A program made the translations under genes and the position numbers. A stretch of 64,000 bases of DNA from Siphonodentalium dalli (taxonomy: Eukaryota; Mollusca; Scaphopoda; Gadilida; Siphonodentaliidae), in contig CP136063.1 in assembly GCA_032622095.1 (NCBI GenBank), forward strand, positions 216,397,982 to 216,461,981. The letters are read 5' to 3'. Under the pieces are notes generated by a model, which saw nothing but the letters and a program-made list of their open reading frames with translations, searched no databases and was not told where the DNA came from. Below are positions 11,026-22,855 of this stretch, in pieces; the stretch's first letter is position 1, and every line of letters starts with the position of its first letter.

Positions 11026-12603
11026 CTGGTGGAAATAGGGAATAAATGGATATAACATGAAAAACCGCCTTATTGGTCTATCACTGTACTTTCACTCTAT
11101 ACTTATAATCAACATATCAATGTCTGCATGAAGTTTGTCCAATGATATTGATAGTCAACTACAACCACGATAAGGTGTTATATCCACTTCTGCCTAATGC
11201 AGTTAGGCGTCATTGTGGTGTAGAAGCTGACTATATTATATACAACGCAATGCCACGTCAAGAATTGAAATATATTTTATACCCGCTTTACTGAAACTGA
11301 TTATACAATAGAATATGAGTCTCGAGTTTTGTGATTCGGGTATCGCCAAACTAGTGCCTGAAGTACACTTACGATCACTGTTCCATGAATCTCAATATAT
11401 CAAGTATGCATATAAAGCAATTTTGAAATATCCTTGTTTATAGTACTCTGGGGAATATTTCTCCCAGACCCCTGGACCGATTTCAAATAAATTATTGTGA
11501 TGACTGGGGTGACCCATCTGTACCTATTTCTGTACACAAGGAACGCTGTTTATTGCTCACGGGTCAAATTACCCAATTGTACATATGTTCAACTCCGATG
11601 GCCAAACCGTTTCTGCTTAAACAATCAATAGATAAAACAAATTACGACGGCCTTTCAATTCTGTCACTGCGTGTCGCTAGTAGTCCCTCATATGACGTCA
11701 CATGAAGGAAGATGAACGGTTCAGGCTTCATAATCTATAATGGGATATTCAATTGCACGAATCGGCATAACTTCAGTTCCTTGCGGCCTAAGACATAAAT
11801 CTTTTCGGCAATGTACTCAGTTGATTAACGGGCACCGATGATTGACCGAGAAACGTTACACCAGTGTAATCCTTTAAAGATGCATTTTGGATACTTTTTT
11901 TCAAGAGCAGAGTTTGCACATAACTCTCTGCAATTAGCGATTTGGGTTAGTATTTCGTCTTGTGATCCGTAATACCAAGTTTTGTGACGTTACTGAACCC
12001 CATACTTTGGAGTATAGCCAATTCTTCCATATTAACAATTGTCTATATCTTCCTAATCACGTTTTATATAGTTTCCAAATATGAGTCGAAGTCACCTGTC
12101 CAGAAACGGTTTATAAATTAATATTGATTTTGTATCAATATTTTCTTATATAATGCGCTAGTCAAGTGGGACATGTTTTCGTTACTATTTTAGAACGTTT
12201 TGATAGTGTTGCCACGATCCGAACGAATGTGAGCCGTAAAATGTCCCGAATTTATTTTATGTATATTATACTAGAAAATCGAAATAAAATCAGTATTAAT
12301 TGGTTGAAGCATTTCCGGACATGAGTCTTCGATTCTAATTTAGCATTGTATACTCAGGAAACTATACAAAACTTGTTATACGAAGATACAAACCATCTTT
12401 TACAACGCTAGTTATATACTATAGAATGTCATATCACAATCGACAGGAATCGAAAGGTCTGCTTTCATATCCCTTTCCCTCGAGATCTTGTTTTGCATCT
12501 AGCTCTTCTACGGCAGCTTCAAAGAAAATGACCGTAAGGCAATGTTTGGCGGATTAGTCCTACATGTCTGCATTATTCACATATATTGTGAACGAGCAAC
12601 GAC
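11026..12603. other. Unique AT-rich DNA, no confident gene
   Basis: A GC-richer block at about 11760-11640 is open on the minus strand (MKPEPFIFLHVTSYEGLLAT, then a stop) after an ATTATAG acceptor-like site. It is too short to call. Otherwise nothing is recognised. It could be intron upstream of the exon at 11025. Confidence 0.35.
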
Positions 12604-12701
12604 TTATTGACTTCCCTTCTTAACATGTTCAGCAATAATATACTCCAAATCTTGCCATTGAAATAATTGACCGCGGATTTTAAACATAGTTTGTGCATTC
12701 A
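12604..12701 (-). CDS. Candidate last exon, 31 codons
   Basis: On the minus strand a good acceptor (ATTATTTCAATTCCAG) is followed by a frame reading NAQTMFKIRGQLFQWQDLEY and IIAEHVKKGSQ to a TAA at 12606-12604. The composition, rich in charged and aromatic residues, looks protein-like. The longer open frame upstream of the acceptor is read-through into G-rich repeat-like DNA (12740-12800) and should be ignored. Family unknown. No partner exon could be placed. Confidence 0.3.
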
Positions 12702-13435
12702 CTGGAATTGAAATAATTAAAATGTTTATGTAGCCAGTGGTGGATTCAGATAATTTGAAAGGAGGGGACGCCAGGGTCGGGGGATTTTCGTACATTTTTT
12801 GACTACATTCAAAACGACGCGTTTGACTGTGTTCGGGACTTGGAAGCCAATCGGATACTGATACTAAAATGACTAGGAAAGCACTAATATTGAGTTACAT
12901 AAAAGACAAATCTCACTGTATGTAGCTTATATGGAACTAGTGACAATTACACTCACGGCGATCCATGTACCGATGTTATCATGAGTTAACGTGTAGATGG
13001 ACGTGTATATCACAGGGATGGGCAGTATGATTATGGTATTCAATGGAGATATAGGTCAAAGCTTCTGTGGTTTCACTCCAGTTATAGGTCCCCAAAATAT
13101 GAAAAGTGTTGCAACACTGCAGATTAACCGTTCAAGGCAGTGCGAATGGGTCATCTTATATAATTTCGTAGCTGCTAGTTCAATTTGTGCAAGGACAACT
13201 CTGAACTTCGCCATCAACTCTCATGTCGCACCATCCTCTTGATCTCATTGTTTATGACGTGTATATTTTATGTTTTAGCAAAACTTTCATTGTCAAAAAT
13301 ATAGCAAAACTACTGACTGATATCAATACAAATGGAAGTTCAATATGGCATACAATTTGCAGCTCAACTTCGAGAGGGATGACATCCTCACATTAAAGGC
13401 ACAAGAGTATGGGAGGCCAAATTCACATTTAATAT

Positions 13436-13505
13436 TGAATTGAGCTTAAGCGCAATTAATTACGCTTAAGCGCAAATACCACATATTGTACTTAAGCACA
13501 AACTC
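13436..13505. repeat. CTTAAG palindrome cluster, left end of the 4.9-kb element
   Basis: Three copies of a GCGCTTAAGCGC-like palindrome in AT-rich DNA (GAGCTTAAGCGCAATT, TACGCTTAAGCGCAAA, TACTTAAGCACAAA) lie at about 20-30 bp spacing. They mirror the larger cluster at the right end. Confidence 0.85.
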
Positions 13506-13511
13506 TTTCAA

Positions 13512-13586
13512 CCCGGCAGCCCGCTAAAGCGGGCACGACGTAATTTGCGTTCATCCCGGCAGCCCGCTTTAGCGGGTGGAGCGCAA
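13512..13586. repeat. Paired GC hairpins CCCGCTAAAGCGGG / CCCGCTTTAGCGGG
   Basis: Two direct repeats starting CCCGGCAG each contain a perfect 5-bp-plus stem: 13520-13533 and 13563-13576. Their loops are complementary (AAA against TTT), so the two hairpins are also inverted copies of each other. They sit just inside the left TIR. Confidence 0.85.
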
Positions 13587-13741
13587 TTGTCGGGAATAAT
13601 ACAATATTTCCAGATATATACAAATGATTTTATTGGCTAGCGACTTATATATCCTTTGGGTGATATTCGGCATCAATACTAATTTAATTTACTAATAAAT
13701 ACTAATTTATCGGTGCGCACGAATACCTAGCATGAACGCGA

Positions 13742-13870
13742 TTCAGAGAATTCCCGGTCCTATCAGGGGGGGGGGTCGTGCAAAAAAATTTCCGACACAA
13801 GGCCGGGGGGGGGGGGGGTGGGTGGGTCGCAGCTCCTGAAAACAAGTTTTTTCCGGTGTTTTCTGGTGCT
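13742..13870. repeat. G-run block, inverted partner of 15530-15680
   Basis: The order GGTCCTAT, a run of ten G, GTGCAAAAAAATTT, ACACAAGG and then a run of over ten G matches the reverse complement of about 15680-15530 (AGGACCAGGGGGGGGG, CAGGAAAAAATTTGC, ACACAACG). The two form an inverted pair inside the 4.9-kb element. Minus- and plus-strand open frames here are artefacts of homopolymers. Confidence 0.65.
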
Positions 13871-15529
13871 TGTAATTTTTTTCCTTTTCCCTTTTTTGAC
13901 CTAATAACAAGCTGTTTAGCCTATATAATGATTGTTTTGATGTGTTATGATCTAAATAACTCCTGTAGTGTACACACAAGATACTAGGTACAGTTATATG
14001 TGGTCATGTTGGCCTCAGGATGTGATGATTATTTGGTCCCTTCTAATACTAAGTAAACCTTCGTGAAATTTTTAACTGCGCTGGCCCACCTGCGTTGGAT
14101 AACACTTGGTATGTAAATATATTATAATGAACTCTAAAGACAAATAAACCACATATTCTTCAGTAAGTAAAATAAAATATCACATTACCACTATCTGTGG
14201 TATCAAACTGAAATTCAACTCTCCAATTAAGTCTGATATGAAACTGAAATAATGTGTAAAATAAATATAGAACATGCCTGTTCTCTAATCTATAAACATG
14301 TTTCTGGCACAAAGTTACTAATACTATAAAAGACAAAAGTGCTAGTGTTACATACCCAATTATTAATGAACAGACATTCACATGGATCTCTATCAGTCTC
14401 AATAGCATTTTCTTACTAAAACATGACTGTCTTTCACTTGTGAAATAATGAGATATTATTTATTTATATGCGCTATTCTACAACCATTTAGCTATTGTTA
14501 ATATTAAAATGATCCATCTAACCACGTACACTGCATATTGTAAAACAGGCAAGAAACAGTTTGATAAGTGTCTACTCTGAAATACTTGGGTAATTTTGTA
14601 CCAGAAAATGTAACCAAAGTTTCTTGTTAAACTCATTCATTTCTTAATCCAGATTAGATAAAGATTTTGTAAGTCACTTTGCACAACGATAATTGAAACT
14701 TCACCTGAGTTTAAAGTAACTTAAATAATTCTTCAATCAGCTTCAACGTTTTTCAAAATTCAATTTAGAAATGTTAGTTGAACGACATCGATGATAAAAT
14801 GAAAATGAATATATCTGATACATTTTGCATAGAAAGTCACTGCTACATCTGCCTCCATTAAATCCAATAAGATCGGAGTGGATCGTTCATAGGAAACTAT
14901 ATTAATACCACCAGTCAAAACACTTATAAGGACACACTTCCAATGGAAATATATAGGACATACACTTTATGAAATACTGCATAACAAAAAGAGCTGAACT
15001 GTCTCAGCACAAGCAATACACTCATATGAGATTTAAAACATTTATCTAGAAAACCCCATCTCAACCTGGGCAGCATATAATTTTCCGGTGTGTTGTGTGT
15101 TTAAAACTTCAATTTAACTAGCAACTTAACAAAATATATGAAGTAAACACGAGTGCATTTCATGGATAAATGCACATTACACAAAGTCCAGTGCAAAGTC
15201 TGGAATAAATAATTTAAGTTGTTTCACTGGTTGTGTCAGCTGGTTGTGTTGAGTTTTTCATGATAAATGTTTTTAATCTCATGAGTGTATTGCTTGTGCT
15301 CATAGTTATAATTTATTAGTATTTGAGTTTAACTGGTGGCGAAAGTACACCAAAGTTGGATGATGCTTGAAAAAACAGAATGGTCAAATTACGAATGACT
15401 GATAATTATTATATATGTTCATTCTAATTTAACAATTCTCTGTTTCTCAACATCAGCCACCTTCACTGGACATTCTACACCCTGATGTTTTTGCCTATAA
15501 TGGCTCTCCAGCTTGATAAATTTCATTCA

Positions 15530-15685
15530 AATGTGACTGGAAAGGGGGGGTCCCAAAACCATGAGTGGAAAAAATATTTTGTTTGCACAAAGAGGGGGGT
15601 GGGGGTCCAAAGTGCTGCAAAAAGTTTTCAGCGTTGTGTATGCAAATTTTTTCCTGCCCCCCCCCTGGTCCTATAAGTATAGACA
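15530..15685. repeat. C/G-run block, inverted partner of 13742-13870
   Basis: Several runs of G (15544-15550, 15592-15605) and one run of C (15657-15665) surround GCAAAAAGTTTTCAGCGTTG. The reverse complement matches the block at 13742. Homopolymers this long are prone to sequencing error, so frame calls in it are unsafe. Confidence 0.6.
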
Positions 15686-16788
15686 GCAGCTGTATGACGT
15701 CACGATTACTATTTTGGGTTTTCCTAAAAATCAATGACGCAATACTACCGACAGGTGTGCATGGTGTTTTGAGTCACATTTCGATTTTGGTATATAGTTT
15801 ATCACAAAAACTTACCGGTACAATTATTATTATTATGTTTATGAAATAAAGAAGATAATGTTGACCTTTCTAACGATGTTTTATTTATGATATCCGTCTA
15901 ATGTCTCCTATTTTCGACGCAATGTTACGGAAATCACCGTGCCGCACTACGGCGCGACTTTAATAATAATAGCTGCACGTGCATATTATAAACATGAAAT
16001 CGACATTCATAATCATTTTGGGAATCGAATCAGGACATTGGCAGTTGTTTTATTTGGAATGTTACTCATAATTCCTCAGCATACTGACAAGTAAATCCCT
16101 GGGTATAAAATTTCTAGATGTGGGAGTATGTGTTCGTTTCGGTCAAATTGCGTCTTTCTGACATACTAACTGGGTTAGTACTGGTCTGCTCGTGCCTTTG
16201 ATAATGCAATTATGTTCAATGAACCGATTGGTAAAACATTTGAAACCATGCACGGTGGCATCACAAACAAGTGTATACACCACACTTGCAAAGAATGACA
16301 CATTCATGTATGTATGTGGAAACATTGCTATGCGAATTTGATATTCCAGATACAGGTGACACATGTATGCCCATATAGCATATGTTGGGATTCAATGTCC
16401 CTTCTCGGGACACATGATATATTATTTAGATGTGACGCCCCCAATTGGTATATAACACATATTGAAGGTCATCTGTTAACGACCATAAAACATTCAGTTT
16501 GCCATAACCGACATCACTCTAAAGGTAGTGTTGCAGCAATATATCAGGGACACATAATTTTTTTAAGCAAGCTGATAATCCAGGGCTCTCGGACATCTAT
16601 ATCTGTATATTCAGGGATGAAAGAGTTAAGCGTAATTGCAACAACTAGCTAACCTACCCATAAACTATTGGCATCACACAGCAATGCAAGAGGAGCATGG
16701 GGCTAATTTTACACTGTTTTGATTAGCCTAGCACTCAACAGTCAACTGTGTTACTGTTAGTATGTGCAACAATCATCATTGAACAACA

Positions 16789-17190
16789 ATGATGTTGATG
16801 ACATTTTGTCTTCAATTAGCCTTGTTTTCGAAATGCAGAGCGAATGTTAATACATGTGTATATGGGGCTGAGCAACATGGTTCAAGTTCACAAGAAGTTA
16901 TAGGGATGGAAAGCGAATTGGAGCAGTGTCTTTCCAATCTTGACCGCATAAAACGTTTTCTTCGAAGTTCAACTTTTGAAGAGTTAACATCATCAATTCA
17001 ATTGTTTTTGAGTCATTTCCGAGTCTAAAATCAAAGAGAATCAGAAGAAGCTGAAAGCAGTACTGAAGAACCACCTCTGCGATTGCAAAAAACAGGAGTA
17101 TGTTTTAATATCAATAAAAAATCTATGTCTCTTGAAAACCAAAAGATAATTTCCTTCCACTTATTGGGGAAATACCTCTATTTTACATGT
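16789..17190 (+). pseudogene. Coding-like stretch with one in-frame stop, cut by a nested element
   Basis: One frame runs from MMLMTFCLQLALFSKC through ESELEQCLSNLDRIKRFLRS, reaches a single TAA at 17026-17028, then continues open in the same frame through NQRESEEAESSTEEPPLRLQ and SMSLENQKIISFHLLGKYLY to 17187, where the 347-bp nested element begins. The middle is acidic and helical, like a linker or coiled coil. It may be the last relic of the protein of the 4.9-kb element. No family motif is recognised. Confidence 0.35.
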
Positions 17191-17534
17191 GGGGCGATTC
17201 CATTGATTACGCTGGGCTATGTGGGTAAATTACCCTGGGCAAAAGTGAATGGAACGATTTTTGGTGACCGGAGTAATCCAAAAACAGCATGTAGTTACAA
17301 CTGCAAACAAAACATATTTTTTATTGAGGAAATTTGACAAAAGTCACATTTGGAATGTCGAACAGACTCAGTTGAAAAACCGAACTTTGCGCGGAAAGTT
17401 TAATTCAATTATAATACTCTCGCAGTTACACCACCTCGACCGTAAGTGCAGCGAGAGTAGCACGGCGTATTTACGGCAGATCATTCCATTCATTGCCCAT
17501 TGTGGCCGAAAGTAATGAATGGAATCGCCCCACA
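17188..17534. mobile_element. 347-bp MITE nested in the 4.9-kb element
   Basis: The left end (17188-17210, TGTGGGGCGATTCCATTGAT…) and the reverse complement of the right end (17534-17512) match over 23 bp with one mismatch (G against C). The interior is AT-rich at the left and has a CG-rich right half. A clear target duplication is not seen. It breaks the coding-like frame ending at 17187. Confidence 0.75.
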
Positions 17535-17967
17535 CAACCAGTGACCCGATTGGCCGAGACGTTGTAAAAATAGTAGTTGGGAATTCCCTGGTTCTCTAGA
17601 GACCGCTGTCACGGACTCTGCTTAACTATTAAATTTGTGAATGGATGAAAATAGGCTATCGGAAATTTTCGACAAATATGAATCAATGCATACGAATTGT
17701 GAACTGACGAAGAGCATGAATGTGAATGAACTATTATTTTATGAGTAGGAAATGGTAATGACTAAATATATTTAATGATATTTGAATGAGAAGTGTGAAA
17801 ATTTAAGAAAGGTGTCAGGAAATTATCGTAATTTTCACGAACGTAGCAGAACGTACCCGGAAGTAAAATTACCGAGTTTGAAAAATGCAAAAGTAATTTC
17901 AACTGATTACTGTCGAAATCTTAGAACAAGGCTAATATTTCAAAGTACTGAATTGTATGTATAACTT

Positions 17968-18305
17968 AATGATTGCGCTTAAGCGCAATTAATTGCGCTT
18001 AAGCGCAATTCATGGTTATATGTAGCCATTTAATTTTAAAATAATTTAGACGAGCTCCCTGCCCATCCAAACCAATGGAAACAATATAGGTGATATGTCA
18101 ATATGTGAAGGATGAGTAATGGATAAACCTATGGATTCACCAGGGGTGTTTAGTTACATATGACCATGAATTGCGCTTAAGTGCAATTGATTGCGCTTAA
18201 GCGCAATGATTTCCCTTAAGCACAAATATTGCGCCTAAGTCTAATTAATTGCGCTTAAGCGTAATTAATTGCAATCAATTGCGCTTAAGCTCAATTCAAT
18301 ATTAA
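17968..18305. repeat. CTTAAG palindrome cluster, right end of the 4.9-kb element
   Basis: At least eight copies of AATTGCGCTTAAGCGCAATT or close variants occur here: two back to back at 17976-18010, then six at about 18170-18295. An inverted repeat (CAATTCATGGTTATATGTAG against TACATATGACCATGAATTG) brackets the gap between the two groups. Each unit is a self-palindrome with an AflII-type core. Confidence 0.9.
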
Positions 18306-18326
18306 ATGTGAATTTGGCCTCTCATA

Positions 18327-19090
18327 CGGGAGGCCTTAGTTGTCGAAAATATTCATATTTGTTCCAAACAGAAAAAACATTAAAACGCATACAGTTTCGT
18401 TCATATATGCCATGACCATCGCGTAATCAGCATGCTATCATAAAGACCTACTATATTTTACCTAAGCAAGAGCCTGATTGTGTTACAGAAGGTAGGACAG
18501 TGTTACTGGCTAATCACACACAAATGATATAAACGCTCTTTATTAGTTCCATATCATGAATTCAGCAACAAAGAACGCTCTTTATGTTTACCATCATAAT
18601 ATAAACAAACACCAGGAAAGTAACTTGTTATGCTTTTGTTTACATAACAATGGTCAAACATATGACAATAACATACTGTGTATGCAATATTTCTTATTTG
18701 TATACGGACAAAGTCTGTCTACATTTTAATTTTCTTTCTGTTTGTGGAGTTTTTGACTGGTGAAAATATTTTGTGAAGTTTGGTGACAATCAGACAAGGA
18801 ATGCGGGGCTGTATGGTCTACCAAAGGGAATTAGTGATGGAATATCGCACGCAGATAGCAACACGTGTCATAACAGAGACTTGACAATATTATTAAAACT
18901 TATCATGGCTTGAGTTTTAAAAACAATATTTGTGTCTTTGAAATCAAAACAAGAGACATAAGGCACTTATCAGTTTTTTTCATCAAGAACCCACCTGTGT
19001 CGTATTTTCTCACAACAGGTTGCAGACTGCTGAGAGCTCCTGGTTCTTTTCGTGTCAGGTGGGGCAGTTTTTTCTTGGTTTCTCTTTTCC
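18327..19090. other. AT-rich DNA with two AACGCTCTTTAT words
   Basis: AAACGCTCTTTATTAG (about 18530) and GAACGCTCTTTATG (about 18573) are copies of the head word of the R repeat family found at 23.8-26.8, 31 and 48-52 kb. Nothing else is recognised. Confidence 0.5.
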
Positions 19091-19123
19091 TGTATGAACT
19101 CTGTATGAACTCTGTATGAACTC
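19091..19123. repeat. Three tandem copies of TGTATGAACTC
   Basis: An 11-bp unit is repeated three times without error, in the middle of a short plus-strand open frame of no recognised content. Confidence 0.95.
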
Positions 19124-19689
19124 TTCATTCATATCGCCTGTACTGTTAAAAAACACAGAATGTGTTGGTCAGTATTCATGATGAGGAAAAATATGATTAA
19201 CTAAAATGAACTTTTGTATTGATATAGCTGTTGAGCTGTAATTATAAGGAATAATCTCCAAATAATTTAGTTTAAAAATATTTGCATAACCACAATGTAT
19301 TTATAAATCACTTCATTTATTAATTGTCAATTAAGACAATTGGGCTCAATTTGACAATGTTTCGAAATCCGATTATTACCACAAAAGTTACAAGCTGAAT
19401 GATTGGACAGATCGATAACCCTCGGCTATATGCCCCGAGCAACCTAGATGGTTTGAGGAATACTAAGTGGCAGATGAAGATGATTCTGTATCAAATGTTC
19501 TCATATCAGACACAGGATGACAAGCATCAAATTCCTGAAAGGAATAAAGCATTGCGTTTGCTCACGATATCCACATTTACACATGGCATGTGACGTACCA
19601 CGTGCAAGGTTCTCGAATTCCATGATTTAACATTTAGGAGGACATGCCAACTCAGGTAATATCGCTTTGAAATAAAATGCTTTCAATTT

Positions 19690-21545
19690 GAGAAGCATTT
19701 GTTTTGACCACATAGCACTATCCATGAAAATCATGGATTAACAATTCATTAGAATCCATATTTCTTATGACAAAATCAAGCCAATCATAATTGAATATAT
19801 GCAACTGACTCTGAAACTGGTAACAATATTTGTGATTTGCTTGAGTTGAAGTAATCAATCCACAATTTAAAACAAATATATCTTTGGACAAGGTTGCTTG
19901 TTTAAAGGAATGCTTTTCATTCTGCAACATATGTTCTATATCTCAACCAACCATATATTCCACTAGAATCTGTTACAATACCAACTGTACTTGCTGCAAA
20001 ATATTGTTCATGCTCACTAATCGTCGGACCGGCTGACACCACAGACACAATACCTCCTTCTTTAGAATTTTGAAACGAGTATCCACGCATAGTCTGGTCT
20101 TTTGATATTAAAACAAAATTTGTATTTGCATTTCACTCAAGCTTATCATATACGATGAACTCAAATAAGGGAGCAACATGATTTTTAATTTTTTGGCACA
20201 TGACTTGACCAAAATAATATGAAGATCAAGTTTCCAAAAGTAACATGCATAATGGTGTTTGTGCTGTCAAAAAGGCTATCCCTATGTTAGGTTATAACCA
20301 ATTCTCGCTAAAAGTATGACACAACCTGCTTTTAATTCAGAGGCGTAGAAGGACCATATGTTGATCTCGCCTTTTTAGAGTCTATTTTTTGTTGCCTGAT
20401 GTTACGTTGCAACCACGCTTGCGAAATTGTTCAATTCGTTAGCTTTTGAGGTTAACTGATAACTTAGCAGCTCGTGCCTTATAAAGTGACTACATATGAG
20501 GACCAGCTTTTGTTTTGGTTATGGTTTCTCAACTAAGAGGTGCTGATATATCACACCATATCACCAAACATTGTCATGAACCATGGTCACACATGTTTTA
20601 CAATGTAAACCTTTCCACCATCAAACTTCATTCTGATATTCATCCAATTTTCTGCTAAATTGGTGGCAGAATTATTGATTAATGTAGCGGATTTTGATGG
20701 CAACTTATTAAGAACAGATATCTCATGGTTTATTTTTTATCAACAGTAGGGTTCTCAGCAATTCTAGTTCATAAGTAGAATTCCATGCGTGCCACATGAC
20801 ACGGACTTTATCAAGAACAGAATCAAACAAACCAGTGGAATTAGAAATATTGTCATGTTCGGTTGATTTACACGTGTTATTAGAATCAGATGTACCAATA
20901 GGTAGTTGAGACATTTTGCAAAATTCACTGCTGTTCAGAAAGCCTAAGGCACGATGTACACTACTGTTTTAATATCTTTGGCAATATTTTCCAATCGCTG
21001 CGGTTTTGTCTTCTTCAACAAAGCGCATTCTGATGGCACATCGAACACCACTTGTTGATTTTGCTCTCATTTATTTTGGTCAATATATTTTTTTCTTTAT
21101 AGCGTGGTTAGTCAGTAACTAGCTTTTGTAAGCCTGATCTTAGATATTTGCATGCATGGTTTGAACATTCTGATTTTGAACCGGACAACCCCATATCGGT
21201 ACCTCACTGTAGCCATCGCCAATGACACGCATGTAGCGAATTCCATGCATCTTCTCAGAATTTAAACGATTATATGGATTTCCATCTGTTAGCTACTTTC
21301 TATCCAGTTCAAAAAATATATTCATTATTCTGAGGCTCAACACCTTTTATATCGGCTAAAGTACAAATACAACAGTATTTATTTCGAACACCAAAATCTT
21401 GCACACTGCAGAAATATGTATTGTTCTACCAATACGTAGTGCGAACATAGAACGAGTCTTCTCATTGTGTGCCAGAATTTTATCAAAGGACCCCATCACT
21501 GACCAACAGATCATTGGAATCACTGTTAATAGTGAGACACAACTT
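19690..21545 (-). pseudogene. Mutator-like transposase plus YqaJ-like nuclease pseudogene
   Basis: No single long frame exists, but the minus strand reads as one protein when frames are followed by eye. From high to low coordinates: FALRIGRTIHIS and DFGVRNKYCCIC (about 21450-21370), NSEKMHGIRYMRVIGDG (about 21265-21215), NQQVVFDVPSECALL (about 21060), INNSATNLAENWMNIRMKFD (about 20680-20620), SYQLTSKANELNNFASVVAT, SFYASELKAGCVILLARIGY (about 20345), FGQV (about 20213), SAGPTISEHEQYFAAS (about 20040) and YQFQSQLHIFNYDWLDFVI (about 19800). The GIRY-IGDG and NLAEN-KFDGGK blocks are those of the invertebrate Mutator-like transposase domain. The FGQV, SAG-IS-AAS and YQ-Q-QLHI-W-DFV blocks are those of a YqaJ-like recombinase/nuclease domain; the two are commonly fused. 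About ten or more stops and frameshifts make it dead. No terminal repeats were found. Confidence 0.75.
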
Positions 21546-21547
21546 TG

Positions 21548-21718
21548 ATGGATTCATCTGAATATGATCCGATCATTGCTAAATTCCTGAGTGAGCATCA
21601 TGATGTTTCCACTCGGAAACGCAAGGCTAGGATTGAAGGTCACAAGAAACACGCATATCCAAGCATGCGCGAAAGGGCTTTCTACATGACTTTCATTTTC
21701 TCAAGTTTAAAAATATAG
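21548..21718 (+). CDS. 56-codon ORF, basic middle, unknown
   Basis: An ATG at 21548 opens MDSSEYDPIIAKFLSEHHDV, then a basic stretch STRKRKARIEGHKKHAYPSM, ending in FIFSSLKI and a TAG. It is just outside the 5' end of the Mutator-like pseudogene and divergent from it. The composition is protein-like, but there is no known motif, promoter or splice evidence. It could be a chance frame or a remnant of the same element. Confidence 0.25.
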   Translation: MDSSEYDPIIAKFLSEHHDVSTRKRKARIEGHKKHAYPSMRERAFYMTFIFSSLKI

Positions 21719-22798
21719 TATTAAGTAATATTATATTTTGTTACTTTATTAAAATGATCACTCACTTTTCTTTTTTTTTTAGTTTTGTTTGTGTGTTTTT
21801 AGATTTACTGTGTATGTGCAATATACCAGTAGTACCAGTAATCGAGAACTTTTCATTTTAACATATTTGAGTTTCACTGTTTGAATGATTCGATCTTCTT
21901 ATAACCCACATCAAATCATGCTGAGGAAATTTACCAGTACACTATTCTTTGCATTGCCAATTTCATACTAAATCTCTTGTTGGGTCGTTTCCGGGTAGGA
22001 TGGTCGGAATGCATTTTACATATCCATTCACCTTAAATATGTATGACAGTGTGACAGGCTTGACCTGACTCTTATTTTTCGGAATTAATATCTTCAATAA
22101 AAACCCACACACATATAATTGATAAAAAATGGCCCTCGTGCAGTAAAATCATGATAGATAATTCAAAATTAAATTCACTGCAGATCAGTGAGTGATAACC
22201 CCACATGGCCAGCCCAAGGTAATATATCTTACCCCACCACCTGGGGCACATAAATTGAATGAAGCGAATGACACTCAGATATTATAACTTGAATAATGAG
22301 TCTGTTCTGCAATAAAGCTATCATATCATGCTAGTCTAACTTGTGAGCAATAATTCATAATTCAATTCGCCTATGCAAATTTTCCTTAATCTCATGGGTT
22401 AATAGCAGTCTACCTTGGCAGTTTTCAATTGTCAATAAAGTAATACATACGGTATATGTATAATCCTAGTACCTTGGATTTGAATGAAAATATGAGAGTC
22501 TTCGAGTCCATAGTTAATAGAAGCTATATTTTAAAAATAAATATAGTTTAAAATTTGTCCAGTTTACCACATCCGGAAGTTTTTATTGTACAACCCTGAT
22601 CCACCCTGGTGTATATACTATGTCAACACTGTATTTACGTGTGGGTTCCATAACCCTGTATACTGGATATTTGAGGGTGTCGCTTTGTTGTGTCATCTAT
22701 CTGTCAATTACAAAGATGCATGCGGAACGAAAATGAGCACAAGAAATTAATTTTATTAAATCAAACAGTTCTGTGGTTTCTATTTTCACATTTCCAAG
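21719..22798. other. AT-rich DNA, no gene recognised
   Basis: The stretch contains a T-run at about 21770-21780. No repeat unit, terminal repeat or exon could be supported. Confidence 0.4.
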
Positions 22799-22855
22799 AC
22801 TTATACCTTAAGTATAGACCACCAAACTGGGTACATTTTTCATTCTCGCCTACTG
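22799..22855 (+). CDS. Possible small exon, 57 bp
   Basis: A fair acceptor (TTCACATTTCCAAG) is followed by a frame LYLKYRPPNWVHFSFSPT and a strong donor (ACTG|GTAAGA). The phase is 2+18 codons+1. The surrounding longer open frame has no other support. No family recognised. Confidence 0.22.

Larger units (their letters stand above)
13410..18324. mobile_element. 4.9-kb DNA transposon with 48-bp TIRs, TA-flanked
   Basis: The left end TGGGAGGCCAAATTCACATT… (13410-13457) and the reverse complement of the right end (18277-18324) match over 48 bp with one mismatch. The arms continue into CTTAAG palindromes with an 11-bp indel. TA lies immediately outside both ends (13408-13409 and 18325-18326), as expected for a Tc1/mariner-like insertion. 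The interior has no recognisable transposase. It holds paired hairpins, an inverted pair of G-rich segments, a broken coding-like stretch and a nested 347-bp inverted-repeat element. It is best read as a non-autonomous or degraded element. The superfamily is inferred only from the TA. Confidence 0.8.

Noticed and set aside
12740-12800. G-rich GGTGGATTCAGATAA… block as a gene or element end
   Set aside because: It resembles other G-rich repeat debris but has no partner repeat or end that could be defined here.
13743-13987. Open frames rich in Gly/Pro over the G-runs
   Set aside because: They depend on homopolymer length and sit in an inverted non-coding repeat.
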